DNA of 64,000 nt from Hymenobacter caeli. GTDB lineage: Bacteria; Bacteroidota; Bacteroidia; Cytophagales; Hymenobacteraceae. Below the pieces are notes generated by a model that was not told the origin of the DNA, did no database searches, and was given only the letters and a program-made list of their open reading frames with translations. Each line of letters opens with the position of its first letter. The first letter of the stretch is position 1. Shown here one piece after another: positions 9,949 through 17,741 of the stretch. Location of the stretch: positions 62,001-126,000 of the forward strand of contig NZ_JABSNP010000011.1 of NCBI RefSeq assembly GCF_013294115.1. Direction: 5' to 3'. A program made the translations under genes and the position numbers.

Positions 9949-10911
9949 TCACCGGGCCGGGCCGTCCAGAAACTGCTCCACCACCGCGCGGTACTTGGCG
10001 GGCTCCTCAAACCAGGGGAAGTGCCCGCTCTGCTCAAAAAACACCAGCTTGGCCCCCGGAATTGCCTGTTGCAGGCGCCAGGCGGTGAGGGGCGCCACGT
10101 TCATGTCGTAGCGCCCGGTGAGCACCAGCGTGGGAAACGTGAAGCCGGCCAGCTTGGGCGTGAAATCGGCCTGGCTGGCATCTTCGCCCACGGCCTGCCC
10201 CACCGCCGGCTCCAGGCCCACGTTGTGGATGGGGCCCAGCTTCTGGAAGTACCGGTCGCGCTGCGCCGCCGAGTAAAAGAGCAGGTTGAAGTGCGTGCGC
10301 ATGCTGGCCTCGGCCGCGGCCTGCGTCACGACCGGCGGCGGTTGCTGCTGCTTTTCGGCGGCCATCGTTTCCGGAAACACCTCGTCGAACAAATGCACCA
10401 GGGTGCGCAGGTTGCTGCCCGCCGCATCCGAGAGGATGAGCTTGGCCACGTGCTGGGGGTAGGCGCTGGCGTAGGCAATGCTGAGCAGCCCGCCGTAAGA
10501 ATCGCCCAGCAGCAGCACTTGCGGCAGGTTTAGGCCCTGGCGCAGGGCCTCCAGGTCGGCGACCTGCGCGGCCAGGGTCTGGGGCGCGCCCGCCTGCACG
10601 GGCCTGGAGGCGCCCGTGCCCCGCTGGTCGTAAAAAATCACCCGGCGCTTCTGGGCCAGCTGCCGCCACACGTCCGTGGGCAGCAGGTAGGCGTGGGACA
10701 AGCCGGGGCCCCCGTTCACGACCAGCAGCGGCAGCGCGCTGCCGGGGGCCCCAAAAGTCTCGTAGGCCAGGGCCACCTGCGCCGTGGGGATTTTGCCCGC
10801 CTGGTGGGGGAGGGCCTGCCCGGCGGCGGGCCCGGGCCCGGCCAGCAGTAGGGCGAGCAAGGCGGCCGGGAAGCCGGCGGGCCCGCGCATTCCAAACAAC
10901 TTCAACTTCAT
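9949..10911 (-). CDS. Secreted alpha/beta hydrolase, proline iminopeptidase-like
   Basis: Protein of 320 residues with an N-terminal signal peptide (about 1-32). Family marks: oxyanion-hole NGGPG (66-70), DQRGTG (95-100), nucleophile Ser138 in GDSYGG, a late Asp in TGRYDMNVAP and the catalytic His in SGHFPW near the C-terminus. The NGGPG plus DQRG combination is that of the proline iminopeptidase family (peptidase S33), which removes N-terminal proline from peptides, though many relatives hydrolyse other small esters or amides. The ATG at 10911 is chosen because it starts the signal peptide; the frame stays open upstream without protein-like sequence. Divergent from the amidohydrolase gene. 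No clear promoter box is seen in 10912-11180. Confidence 0.85.
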   Translation of the reverse strand: MKLKLFGMRGPAGFPAALLALLLAGPGPAAGQALPHQAGKIPTAQVALAYETFGAPGSALPLLVVNGGPGLSHAYLLPTDVWRQLAQKRRVIFYDQRGTGASRPVQAGAPQTLAAQVADLEALRQGLNLPQVLLLGDSYGGLLSIAYASAYPQHVAKLILSDAAGSNLRTLVHLFDEVFPETMAAEKQQQPPPVVTQAAAEASMRTHFNLLFYSAAQRDRYFQKLGPIHNVGLEPAVGQAVGEDASQADFTPKLAGFTFPTLVLTGRYDMNVAPLTAWRLQQAIPGAKLVFFEQSGHFPWFEEPAKYRAVVEQFLDGPAR

Positions 10912-11180
10912 GGGCAACGCGGGAGTGTGTAGGGGGAAAGGGTTGTACGGGCCGGCACCGCCGCCAGGGGCGGGCCGGTCGGGGCAAGGTAGGCAGGAGG
11001 CTCCGGAAAGGCCTGGGGCGCGGGCCCCAGCTGCCACCACAGGGTGGCGCGGAGCTGCGCAGCAGCTACTGGTGGGCAACCAGTGTGAATGGGCGGCGGG
11101 GGACAACGCCAGGGGGCGGCGCATTTGGTGCCATATTGCCGCGGTTCCGGCGCTACTCTTCCGCCAGCCGCCGCCCGCTC

Positions 11181-12479
11181 ATGCGCAAAAGCTACTTCTT
11201 GCTGCTCCTGGCCCTTCTGCTGGTGGGGCCACCCCTGGTTTTGCGGGCGCAAGTCAAGGCCCTGCGCTTCGGCAAAGTCGTGGACGGCCGGGGAAAAGTT
11301 TTCACTGACGCCGTGGTGCTCGTCCTGGCCGACCGCATCGTGGCCGTCGGCGCGGCCAAGGACGTGGCCATTCCCGCCGGTGCCGAAACCATCGACCTGA
11401 CGGCGTACACCGCCATCCCCGGCCTCATCGACGCGCACACGCACCTGTCCTTCTACTGGGACCGGGCCCCGGGCACCACCCCCTGGGCGCAGCTGGGTAC
11501 CCTGGGGCCGGGCGTGACGGTGTTCCTGGCCCAGGAAAACGCCCGCAAGGCCCTAGAAACGGGCGTGACCACGGTCCGCGACCTGGGCTCGTTCGACAAC
11601 ATGGACTTTGCCCTGCGCGAGCTGATTAATAGGGGCGCTATCGTGGGCCCGCGCATGTTCGTGGCCGGCAACGGCCTGCACATCAGCAGCTCGCCCTACA
11701 AGGTGGGGGCCGTGCCCGACGCCGGGCAGTGCGACGGCGTGGAGGCGGTGCAGCGCGTGGCCCGCCAGCAAATAGCCGCCGGAGCCGACTGGATCAAAAT
11801 GTACGGCTCGACCGGCAGCGACAAGGACGTGACGGGCTTCCAGACCTTTACCTACGCGGAGATGCAGGCCGCGGCCGACGTGGCCCATTTTGCCGGCAAG
11901 CGCATTGCCATCCACTCCTACGGCCCCGACGGGGCCCGCGACGCGGTGCGGGCCGGCACCAACACCGTGGAGCACGCCATCGCCATTGATGACGCGACCC
12001 TGGCCACCATGGCCAAAAAGGGCATCGTCTACGTGCCCACCGTCGAGCACAACCGCTACTACATTGCCCACCGGGCCGAGTTTGGCTACGACACCGCCGT
12101 GGTCCGGGCGCTGAACGGCTACGTGGCGCAAAACTTTGCCACCCTGAAGCGTGCCGTCAAGGCCCGGGTGAAAATCGCCATGGGCTCCGACGCCGTTTTC
12201 ACCGGCTTCGGGGAGAACACGCGCGAGCTGGCCTGGTTCGTCAAGGCCGGCATGACCCCCGCGCAGGCCCTGCAAACCGCCACCACGACCGGCGCTGAGA
12301 TGCTGGGCCAGGAAAAAAATCTGGGGGCCATCGCCCCCGGCTACCTGGCCGACCTGGTGGCCGTGGAGGGCGACCCCACCACTGACATCAACGTGGTGAT
12401 AGACCACGTGAAATGGGTGATGAAGGGGGGCAAGGTCGGGGTTGACAAGACCCGGGGCGCGGCCCCCAGCAGGGATTAA
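11181..12479 (+). CDS. Secreted amidohydrolase (imidazolonepropionase-like)
   Basis: Protein of 432 residues with a signal peptide (about 1-24, ending LRAQ). TIM-barrel amidohydrolase features: HTHL (His86, His88), a probable carbamylated lysine in WIKMYGSTGS, metal histidines in IAIHSYGPDG and TVEHAIAI, and the catalytic Asp in AMGSDAVF. The C-terminal beta-sandwich ends in KGGKV. This subgroup covers imidazolonepropionase-like enzymes and Xaa-Pro dipeptidases; the export signal favours peptide or organic-compound degradation outside the cytoplasm rather than histidine catabolism. With the neighbouring iminopeptidase-like enzyme it could form a periplasmic peptide-processing pair (inference). 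Confidence 0.85.
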   Translation: MRKSYFLLLLALLLVGPPLVLRAQVKALRFGKVVDGRGKVFTDAVVLVLADRIVAVGAAKDVAIPAGAETIDLTAYTAIPGLIDAHTHLSFYWDRAPGTTPWAQLGTLGPGVTVFLAQENARKALETGVTTVRDLGSFDNMDFALRELINRGAIVGPRMFVAGNGLHISSSPYKVGAVPDAGQCDGVEAVQRVARQQIAAGADWIKMYGSTGSDKDVTGFQTFTYAEMQAAADVAHFAGKRIAIHSYGPDGARDAVRAGTNTVEHAIAIDDATLATMAKKGIVYVPTVEHNRYYIAHRAEFGYDTAVVRALNGYVAQNFATLKRAVKARVKIAMGSDAVFTGFGENTRELAWFVKAGMTPAQALQTATTTGAEMLGQEKNLGAIAPGYLADLVAVEGDPTTDINVVIDHVKWVMKGGKVGVDKTRGAAPSRD

Positions 12480-12568
12480 GCGCGGATTCCTGCGCAGTAG
12501 CTTCAGGGCTTACTACCTACTTGCCCAAACCATCGTACGGTTTTCTTACCATTATTTTCCGCTTACAA

Positions 12569-13027
12569 ATGATGAATGGCCGCACGCTTTGGCTGGTTTT
12601 GATGCTGTCCGGCTGCTTTCGGCCGCTGGTAGCCCAGTCGCGAAAGCCGGATGACAAGGCCCTCATCGTGGCCATGCGCACGGCCTCGAACGCGGCCATT
12701 GCCCGGCACGAGGTTGACGGCATCGCCCGGTACTGGCTGCCCGACTTCGTGCAGGTGGGGGGCAACGGCGGCTACAAAACCGGCAAAGACTCGGTCGTGG
12801 CCGGGTGGCAGAAAGCGTTCCGGCTGCATCCCGACGTGGTGTACGTGCGGAGCCCCCAGCGCATTGCCGTGAACCCCAACGGCCTGCTGGCCTGGGAAAC
12901 CGGAACCTGGGTTGGCTCCTGGAGCCAGGGCGGCTCCTTTGAAGGGGGCGGCAACTACTCGGCGATGTGGCGCAAAAAGGACAAGGAGTGGCAGTTGCAG
13001 GCCGAGCTTTACGTCACGTTACACTAA
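12569..13027 (+). CDS. Secreted NTF2-like protein (DUF4440/SnoaL type)
   Basis: Protein of 152 residues. Start chosen at ATG 12569 (a second ATG follows at 12572), which begins a hydrophobic leader containing LMLSGC; this could be a lipobox or a plain signal peptide cleaved near LVAQS. The remainder has the DUF4440 pattern: alternating helices, then WLPDFVQVGGNGG and a terminal strand ending WQLQAELYVTLH. These small cone-shaped alpha+beta domains bind small molecules or act as simple enzymes; the ligand is unknown. It is downstream of the amidohydrolase on the same strand (89-base gap). Confidence 0.75.
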   Translation: MMNGRTLWLVLMLSGCFRPLVAQSRKPDDKALIVAMRTASNAAIARHEVDGIARYWLPDFVQVGGNGGYKTGKDSVVAGWQKAFRLHPDVVYVRSPQRIAVNPNGLLAWETGTWVGSWSQGGSFEGGGNYSAMWRKKDKEWQLQAELYVTLH

Positions 13028-13072
13028 GTGACCAGCCATTAGCTTTTGGCTGCCAGCTGCTAGCTTACTTTC
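13028..13072. repeat. Degenerate heptamer array after a stop codon
   Basis: Starting directly after the stop of the NTF2-like gene, the sequence falls into seven-base units of the form agccatt, agctttt, ggctgcc, agctgct, agcttac. It is a GC-richer member of the heptamer arrays found in other gaps of this window (see 36114 and 20191). Confidence 0.5.
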
Positions 13073-13378
13073 TGACCAACAGATTTTTGAAGAAAGCCAA
13101 TGCGCCTGCGCCGGGCCGCGCGGCCTAGGCCTTTTTTGTGTTCCGGCCCGCCCGCGCCACGGCCGTCCCTGGACATTTCTCCGGCGACGGAAGGCCGTCG
13201 CCGCCGCACCGGGCACCGCGGAGGGGCTCGGCGTGGTCCAGCACCTGCCGCGGCCCGTCGAAGTACGCCCGCAACTGAACGGGGCGTGCCCCGCCAGGCG
13301 GGCAGTCAAACCGGTCCGTCAGCACCAACCGGTTGGGCAGGGGCGCAATTGGGAGCCAAATCCGGCCAAGTCGGGGTA
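13073..13378. other. Non-coding stretch with one palindrome
   Basis: About 300 bases without a convincing gene on either strand. The only structure I see is a GC-rich palindrome followed by six T's at about 13114-13137, which could end transcription from the NTF2-like gene. Confidence 0.4.
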
Positions 13379-13541
13379 CAAATGCCGGCGGCGGTCTAAA
13401 ACGAGGTGGTCCGGCGAATTGCCCGCAGGGCTTCGCCGGGCCACTCTTATCCTTGAACAGCAGCCCCGGGCAGTAGTCAGAGTGGCCCGACGACCGAAAA
13501 AGTCGCCGGACCGCCCCGTTTTAGACCACTGCCCAAATGCC
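13379..13541. mobile_element. 147-bp MITE-like element, copy 1, with 8-bp target duplication
   Basis: The element itself is 13387-13533 (147 bp). Its ends are long imperfect inverted repeats, and an inner inverted pair (ccactct-type arm against agagtgg-type arm) gives a second stem, so the whole can fold as a branched hairpin. It is bordered on both sides by the perfect direct repeat CAAATGCC (13379-13386 and 13534-13541), a target-site duplication. A second copy of the same length with a different 8-bp duplication is at 49894-50040. It is too short to encode a transposase and must have been moved by one elsewhere. It lies just downstream of the tRNA-Asp terminator. Confidence 0.88.
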
Positions 13542-13554
13542 AAATCGTCCAAAA

Positions 13555-13606
13555 GCAAAAAACCCCTAAAAACCGCTTCTGTTACCAGGGGAGCGACTTT
13601 TAGGGG
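13555..13606 (-). terminator. Terminator of tRNA-Asp
   Basis: A 9-bp stem of cccctaaaa with ttttagggg (13563-13571 and 13598-13606) around a 26-base loop, followed on the minus strand by a T run. It lies 20 bases past the 3' end of tRNA-Asp. Confidence 0.75.
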
Positions 13607-13625
13607 CTTTCGTTACGAACGGTTG

Positions 13626-13699
13626 CGGTCTGGACGGGACTCGAACCCGCGACCTCCGCCGTGACAGGGCGGCATTCTAACCAACTGAACTACCAAACC
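13626..13699 (-). tRNA. tRNA-Asp (anticodon GTC)
   Basis: A 74-base cloverleaf on the minus strand. The 7-bp acceptor stem pairs 13693-13699 with 13627-13633 (one G-T pair) and the discriminator base is G. The T-arm carries the canonical ggttcgagtcc-type loop and the anticodon GTC is at 13663-13665 (complement). CCA is not encoded. A Bacteroidota promoter lies upstream (13743-13774) and a terminator downstream, so it is a single-gene unit. Confidence 0.95.
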
Positions 13700-13742
13700 G
13701 TTTACCGAGCCAGAAAACGCGTTGTTTTCTTTTTTGGTGCTG

Positions 13743-13774
13743 CAAAGGTAACGCCATGCCCTGCGCTGCTGCAA
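13743..13774 (-). promoter_or_regulatory. Promoter of tRNA-Asp
   Basis: On the minus strand a -7 box TACCTTTG (complement of 13743-13750) is preceded by TTG (complement of 13772-13774) with a 21-base spacer, matching the Bacteroidota housekeeping promoter. The tRNA 5' end is 44 bases downstream. Confidence 0.75.
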
Positions 13775-13875
13775 GCCAGGAGCCCTTTTTTCTCTGAAAC
13801 GGGCCCTTGGCGGGGGCTTGTGGGCTGTTTTTCAGGCGGATTAATTTTGGGCGTTCGTCCCAACGGCGGATGATT

Positions 13876-13883
13876 TACCTTTG
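13876..13883 (+). promoter_or_regulatory. -7 promoter box upstream of accA
   Basis: TACCTTTG matches the Bacteroidota -7 element TAnnTTTG and lies 90 bases before the accA start. No well-spaced TTTG -33 box is seen; the nearest, at 13846, is 26 bases upstream. Confidence 0.5.
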
Positions 13884-13972
13884 CCAACCGTTTTTTGGGC
13901 GGGTGGGACCGGGCCTCGGGGGCCGTCCCACCCGCCATCACCCGCCTCCTTTACAGTCCAGCCGTGCCCGCT

Positions 13973-14920
13973 ATGCTACTCGATTTTGAACAACCCATCG
14001 CCGCCCTCGAAGGCAAGCTCCAGGAAATGCAGCGACTGGCCGCCGACAGCGACGTGGACGTGACCAACGCCGTGGCGGCGCTGGAAGCCAAAATCAAAAC
14101 CCTCAAGAAGGAAACCTACGCCAACCTCACGCGCTGGCAGCGGGTGCAGCTCTCGCGCCACCCCGAGCGGCCCTACACCCTGGACTACATCAACGGCATG
14201 GCCGAGAAGTTTGTGGAGCTGCACGGCGACCGCACCGTGGGCGATGATAAGGCAATGGTGGGGGGACTGGGCGAAATCGACGGGCAGCCGGTGATGTTCA
14301 TCGGCCAGCAAAAGGGCCACAACACCAAGCAGCGGCAGTTTCGCAACTTCGGCATGCCCAACCCCGAGGGCTACCGCAAGGCCCTGCGCCTGATGAAGCT
14401 GGCCGAGAAGTTCCAGGTGCCGATCGTAACGCTGATTGACACGCCCGGCGCGTTTCCGGGCCTGGAGGCCGAGGAGCGGGGCCAGGGCGAGGCCATTGCC
14501 CGCAACCTCAAGGAGATGTTCACGCTGAAGGTACCGGTTGTCTGCGTCATCATCGGCGAGGGCGCGAGCGGCGGGGCCCTGGGCATCGCCATCGGCGACC
14601 GGGTGCTGATGCTGGAAAACACTTGGTACTCGGTGATTTCGCCCGAGTCGTGCAGCAGCATCTTGTGGCGCTCGTGGGACTACAAGGAGCAGGCCGCCGA
14701 GGCCCTCAAGCTCACGGCCACCGACATGCAGAAGGCGGGCTTGGTCGACGGCATCGTGAAGGAACCGCTGGGCGGGGCCCACACCGACCCGGACGCCATG
14801 ATTGCCGTGCTGAAAAAGACGCTGCTCAAAACCCTGAAAGAGCTGGCCGCCGTGCCCGCCGCCGAGCGCATCTCGCAGCGCATCGACAAGTTTTCGGCCA
14901 TGGGCGTGGTGGTGGAGTAG
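13973..14920 (+). CDS. accA: Acetyl-CoA carboxylase carboxyltransferase alpha subunit
   Basis: Protein of 315 residues, normal for AccA. It moves the carboxyl group from biotinylated AccB to acetyl-CoA, making malonyl-CoA for fatty acid synthesis, in complex with AccD. Seen: the N-terminal helical pair starting [12 protein letters not shown], the crotonase-like core with [22 protein letters not shown], and [12 protein letters not shown] forming the acyl-CoA oxyanion site, then [12 protein letters not shown]. The ATG at 13973 is chosen because the 26 codons upstream are not AccA-like. accD is not in the window. It is followed by a heptamer array filling the gap to the next gene. Confidence 0.96.
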   Translation: MLLDFEQPIAALEGKLQEMQRLAADSDVDVTNAVAALEAKIKTLKKETYANLTRWQRVQLSRHPERPYTLDYINGMAEKFVELHGDRTVGDDKAMVGGLGEIDGQPVMFIGQQKGHNTKQRQFRNFGMPNPEGYRKALRLMKLAEKFQVPIVTLIDTPGAFPGLEAEERGQGEAIARNLKEMFTLKVPVVCVIIGEGASGGALGIAIGDRVLMLENTWYSVISPESCSSILWRSWDYKEQAAEALKLTATDMQKAGLVDGIVKEPLGGAHTDPDAMIAVLKKTLLKTLKELAAVPAAERISQRIDKFSAMGVVVE

Positions 14921-14923
14921 GTC

Positions 14924-15019
14924 ATTTAACAGTTATCAATTAACATTTAGCAGTTCGTGGTTAGCGAACAAAAGCGTTATTAATTGGCGGGCTGTTAACT
15001 ATTCATTGATAAATATTAA
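14924..15019. repeat. AT-rich heptamer array between accA and the MBL gene
   Basis: Units such as ttaacag, ttatcaa, ttaacat, ttagcag run from just after the accA stop. A partly complementary arm (14980-15019) runs straight into the ATG of the next gene at 15020, so the array fills almost the whole gap from stop to start. The two arms could pair imperfectly. Confidence 0.6.
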
Positions 15020-15868
15020 ATGAAAATCCATTCCATTGATACCGGGTTGTTTAAGCTCGACGGCGGGGCCATGTTTGGCGTCGTGCCCAAGTCGATGTGG
15101 CAGAAGGTGTACCCGGCCGACGCCAATAACCTGTGCGCCTGGGCCATGCGCTCGTTGCTCATCGAAGACGGCAGCCGCCTAATGCTCATCGATACGGGCT
15201 TGGGCGACAAGCAGGACGCGAAGTTTTTCGGCCGCGTCGACTACCAGCCCACCGGCGCGCTCGACCAGTCGCTGGGGGCCCTGGGCTTCAACCGGGCCGA
15301 CATTACCGACGTGTTTTTGACGCACCTGCACTTCGACCACGTGGGCGGGGCGGTGGTGCGCCGGCCCGACGGGGCCCTGGTGCCGGCCTTCCCCAACGCC
15401 ACGTACTGGAGCAACCCGGCGCACTGGGACTGGGCCACCCACCCCAACCCGCGCGAAAAGGCCAGCTTTCTGACGGAGAACATCCTGCCGATTCAGGAAA
15501 GCGGCCAGCTGCAGTTCATCGACCCCGCCGCGGGGGCCCCGGCCGCGCTGCCGCAGCTGCGCGAGCTGCTGTTTGCCGACGGGCACACCGAGAAGCTGAT
15601 GGTGCCCGTGCTCGAATACAAGGGCCGCACGCTGGCGTTTATGTCGGACTTGCTGCCCAGCGCCGCCCACCTGCCGCTGCCCTACGTGATGGGCTACGAC
15701 ATGCGCCCGCTGGTGACGATGGCCGAAAAAGAGGCCGTGCTGGCCCGCGCCGCCGCCGAAAACTGGGTGCTGGTGTTGCAGCACGACGCGCGGCACGAAT
15801 GCTGCACCGTGCAGCAAACCGACAAGGGCGTGCGGCTGGCCGACACGTTCCGGCTCGGCGAGCTGTAA
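15020..15868 (+). CDS. MBL-fold metallohydrolase (AHL-lactonase-like subfamily)
   Basis: Protein of 282 residues without a signal peptide, so cytoplasmic. The metal-binding THLHFDHVGG (101-110), the preceding LIDTGLGDKQ, a middle DGHTEKLM and the later FMSDLLPS with a C-terminal QHDARHE outline a complete metallo-beta-lactamase hydrolase site. The nearest general group is the N-acyl-homoserine-lactonase-like/AttM-type family, but these hydrolyse many esters, lactones and thioesters and no substrate can be named. The start ATG lies at the edge of the heptamer array, which may hold its leader. Confidence 0.8.
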   Translation: MKIHSIDTGLFKLDGGAMFGVVPKSMWQKVYPADANNLCAWAMRSLLIEDGSRLMLIDTGLGDKQDAKFFGRVDYQPTGALDQSLGALGFNRADITDVFLTHLHFDHVGGAVVRRPDGALVPAFPNATYWSNPAHWDWATHPNPREKASFLTENILPIQESGQLQFIDPAAGAPAALPQLRELLFADGHTEKLMVPVLEYKGRTLAFMSDLLPSAAHLPLPYVMGYDMRPLVTMAEKEAVLARAAAENWVLVLQHDARHECCTVQQTDKGVRLADTFRLGEL

Positions 15869-15985
15869 CAAAGGTGGCCTGGCGGGCGTGGGCAGGCGGC
15901 GTTGATGACCGTGTGCCCGCCCGGCTGCACTTTTGCCTGGCGAGGCGGGGTAAAATCTATTTTTAACAGCGCCTGCTTTCAAAAA

Positions 15986-16492
15986 ATGTCCGTTGTAAAG
16001 CTGTTCCGGCCCTACGTTTCCCTGGTGTTGCTGCTGGTGCCGCCCGGCTTGTTCGGCTTGTTGCTGCTGCTGTTTCAGGACAATGCCCGCCTGCGGCTTG
16101 GGGGCGGGTTCCCGTACCTGCCGTGGCAGTTTCTGGTGGTGGGCGCGGCCGGCACAGTTGCCACGCTCGGCGGCGTCCTGGATTGGCGCTACCACCGTAG
16201 CCCGCTCCACCTGAAAATTCCCAAAAAAGAGCGCGATGCGGAAGCGGCGGCGCTGGGGCTGGGCGGGGTGCCCATGTTTGTGCTCATGGGCCTGGCCACG
16301 CTGCACGGCAACCCCACCGCCTGGCTGATTCCGATTGTGGTGGTGCTGGTTTACACCGTGGTGGCCATCAGCTACGATGAGTTTGTGTTCCACCGCAAGC
16401 GCTGCGGGCCCGTTGAAAACACTTACCACCGGATGCTCGTGTTTGGCAACGGGACGGCCTGGCTGGCTTGGTTTCACTTCATTTACTGCTGA
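15986..16492 (+). CDS. Uncharacterised membrane protein, first of a run
   Basis: Protein of 168 residues with no recognised domain. It has a hydrophobic segment at about residues 10-30 (LVLLLVPPGLFGLLLLLF), another around 45-60, a charged cytoplasmic-looking stretch with LKIPKKERDAEAAALG, then two more hydrophobic stretches (about 90-130), i.e. about four membrane spans. The ATG at 15986 is chosen because it directly precedes the first span. It abuts the next gene without a gap, so it likely belongs to a unit running to 18700. Confidence 0.65.
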   Translation: MSVVKLFRPYVSLVLLLVPPGLFGLLLLLFQDNARLRLGGGFPYLPWQFLVVGAAGTVATLGGVLDWRYHRSPLHLKIPKKERDAEAAALGLGGVPMFVLMGLATLHGNPTAWLIPIVVVLVYTVVAISYDEFVFHRKRCGPVENTYHRMLVFGNGTAWLAWFHFIYC

Positions 16493-17032
16493 TTGGGGGC
16501 TGCCACGACCGTCTGTAGCCTGCTAAGGCAGGGTGCCCAGCAGCTGGCCGAGCAGCCAGCCCGGGTGCGGCAGCCGCTTTCGCCCCACATTTTTACCACG
16601 GGTGCCCGCTGGATGTTTGCGCACCTGCCCCCGCTGGCGGGGCGGCCGGCCGGGTTCGACGATACCATCCGTTTTGGGCGGTACGGCAGCCTGAAGTACG
16701 GGAGCAGCCTGCTGGCGCTGCTGGTCGTGGCCGGCGTTTTGGTCCGGCTGCATTTGTTCCTGTTATTACCGCTGGCGGGGCTGGCGTTCTACGTGGTAGA
16801 AGTGCATTTCCTGTTCCTGTTTCCCCTGCTGCTCGACTGCGTGGCGCACCCGCTCCGCGCCAGCGTGCGGGCCACGTACCGCGTGGGCCTGCTGAAAGCG
16901 CTGGCCTGGACGCTGGTCCTGGCCGCGTTTATGCTGGCCGGGCTGCTGAGCCGCCGGCCGTGGCACAACTGGCACATTGGCTGCCTGGCACTTATCCACT
17001 GGTACCGCCATGAAGTTAGAGCTGGGGTATAG
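16493..17032 (+). CDS. Uncharacterised membrane protein with TTG start
   Basis: The frame opens with TTG at 16493 immediately after the stop of the previous gene and codes for 179 residues. If the first in-frame ATG at 16613 is used, the protein is 139 residues, beginning MFAHLPPL. Two or three hydrophobic spans lie in the second half (LLALLVVAGVLV; LFLLLPLAGLAFYV; LAWTLVLAAFMLAG). I do not recognise the family. It overlaps the start of the metallophosphoesterase by 23 bases, implying translational coupling. Confidence 0.6.
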   Translation: MGAATTVCSLLRQGAQQLAEQPARVRQPLSPHIFTTGARWMFAHLPPLAGRPAGFDDTIRFGRYGSLKYGSSLLALLVVAGVLVRLHLFLLLPLAGLAFYVVEVHFLFLFPLLLDCVAHPLRASVRATYRVGLLKALAWTLVLAAFMLAGLLSRRPWHNWHIGCLALIHWYRHEVRAGV

Positions 17033-17741
17033 CCCCGATTTTGAGGTGCGGCAGGTGGAGTATATCTGTGCCGGGGCGGGCAGCTTCAGTGTGCTCTACT
17101 TGTCTGACCTGCACCTGACGCGGTTTGGCGGCCCCCTCGTGGCCCGGCTCATTGCCACGGTAGCCCGGCTCGACCCGCAGCTGATTTTGCTCGGCGGCGA
17201 CTACCTGGACGGCCCACGGGGCGTGCCGCACTTCGCCCGCCTGCTGCAATTCCTGGCCACCCGCCCGCACGTTTTCGTGGTCGCCGGCAACCACGACGAA
17301 TGGTTTGGGCTGGCCAAGGTGAAAAAAATGGTGGAGGCCCACCACCTGACCTGGCTGGGCGAGCAGGCTGTCGAAATCAGCCTGAACGGCCGCCGGATTG
17401 CGGTGAGTGGCAAGGGGGCGAGCGGTCGAGCCGAAGGGTTGGCTTTCAGTATCTTATGCCTGCACCAGCCGGCCGGTTTGCCCCGGCTAAGCGCGGCCCA
17501 CAACCTGGTGTTGGCCGGGCACCTGCACGGCGGGCAGGTTGTGCTTTGGCGCTCGGCCCGCGGGCTGTATCCGGGGCGGTTGTTCTACCGCTGGAATATC
17601 TTGCAGGCCCGCCTCGGCCACTGCCTGTGCCTCGTCAGCAAAGGCCTGGGCGACACGCTGCCCGTGCGCTACAACTGCCCGAAAGACGTGGTGTTGGTGC
17701 GGGTCAATCCGGCCCGGCCGGCTACTGCAAGCCCCTTATGA
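17010..17741 (+). CDS. Calcineurin-like metallophosphoesterase
   Basis: Protein of 243 residues with the metallophosphoesterase signature in order: SDLHLTRFG (D-x-H), LLGGDYLDG (GD-x-x-D), VVAGNHDEWFG (GNH-D/E), a histidine in LCLHQPAG, and LAGHLHGGQV (G-H-x-H). This is the YkuE/YaeI-like group of phosphodiesterases, some acting on lipids or nucleotides at the membrane. The substrate is unknown; the membrane-protein neighbours and the downstream lipid enzymes make a lipid substrate plausible (inference). It overlaps the genes on both sides (23 bases upstream; ATGA junction downstream). Confidence 0.85.
   Translation: MKLELGYSPDFEVRQVEYICAGAGSFSVLYLSDLHLTRFGGPLVARLIATVARLDPQLILLGGDYLDGPRGVPHFARLLQFLATRPHVFVVAGNHDEWFGLAKVKKMVEAHHLTWLGEQAVEISLNGRRIAVSGKGASGRAEGLAFSILCLHQPAGLPRLSAAHNLVLAGHLHGGQVVLWRSARGLYPGRLFYRWNILQARLGHCLCLVSKGLGDTLPVRYNCPKDVVLVRVNPARPATASPL

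Noticed and set aside
13387..13533. The 147-bp element as a structured RNA gene or riboswitch
   Set aside because: Two copies with independent 8-bp target duplications and no common downstream gene type point to transposition. A secondary RNA role is not excluded.
4217..13638. Near-direct repeats of a tRNA 3' end as att sites of a 9.4-kb integrated island
   Set aside because: There is no integrase or recombinase gene between them, the match is only 19/21, the intact tRNA is at the far end, and gene content between is ordinary. A decayed tRNA is simpler.
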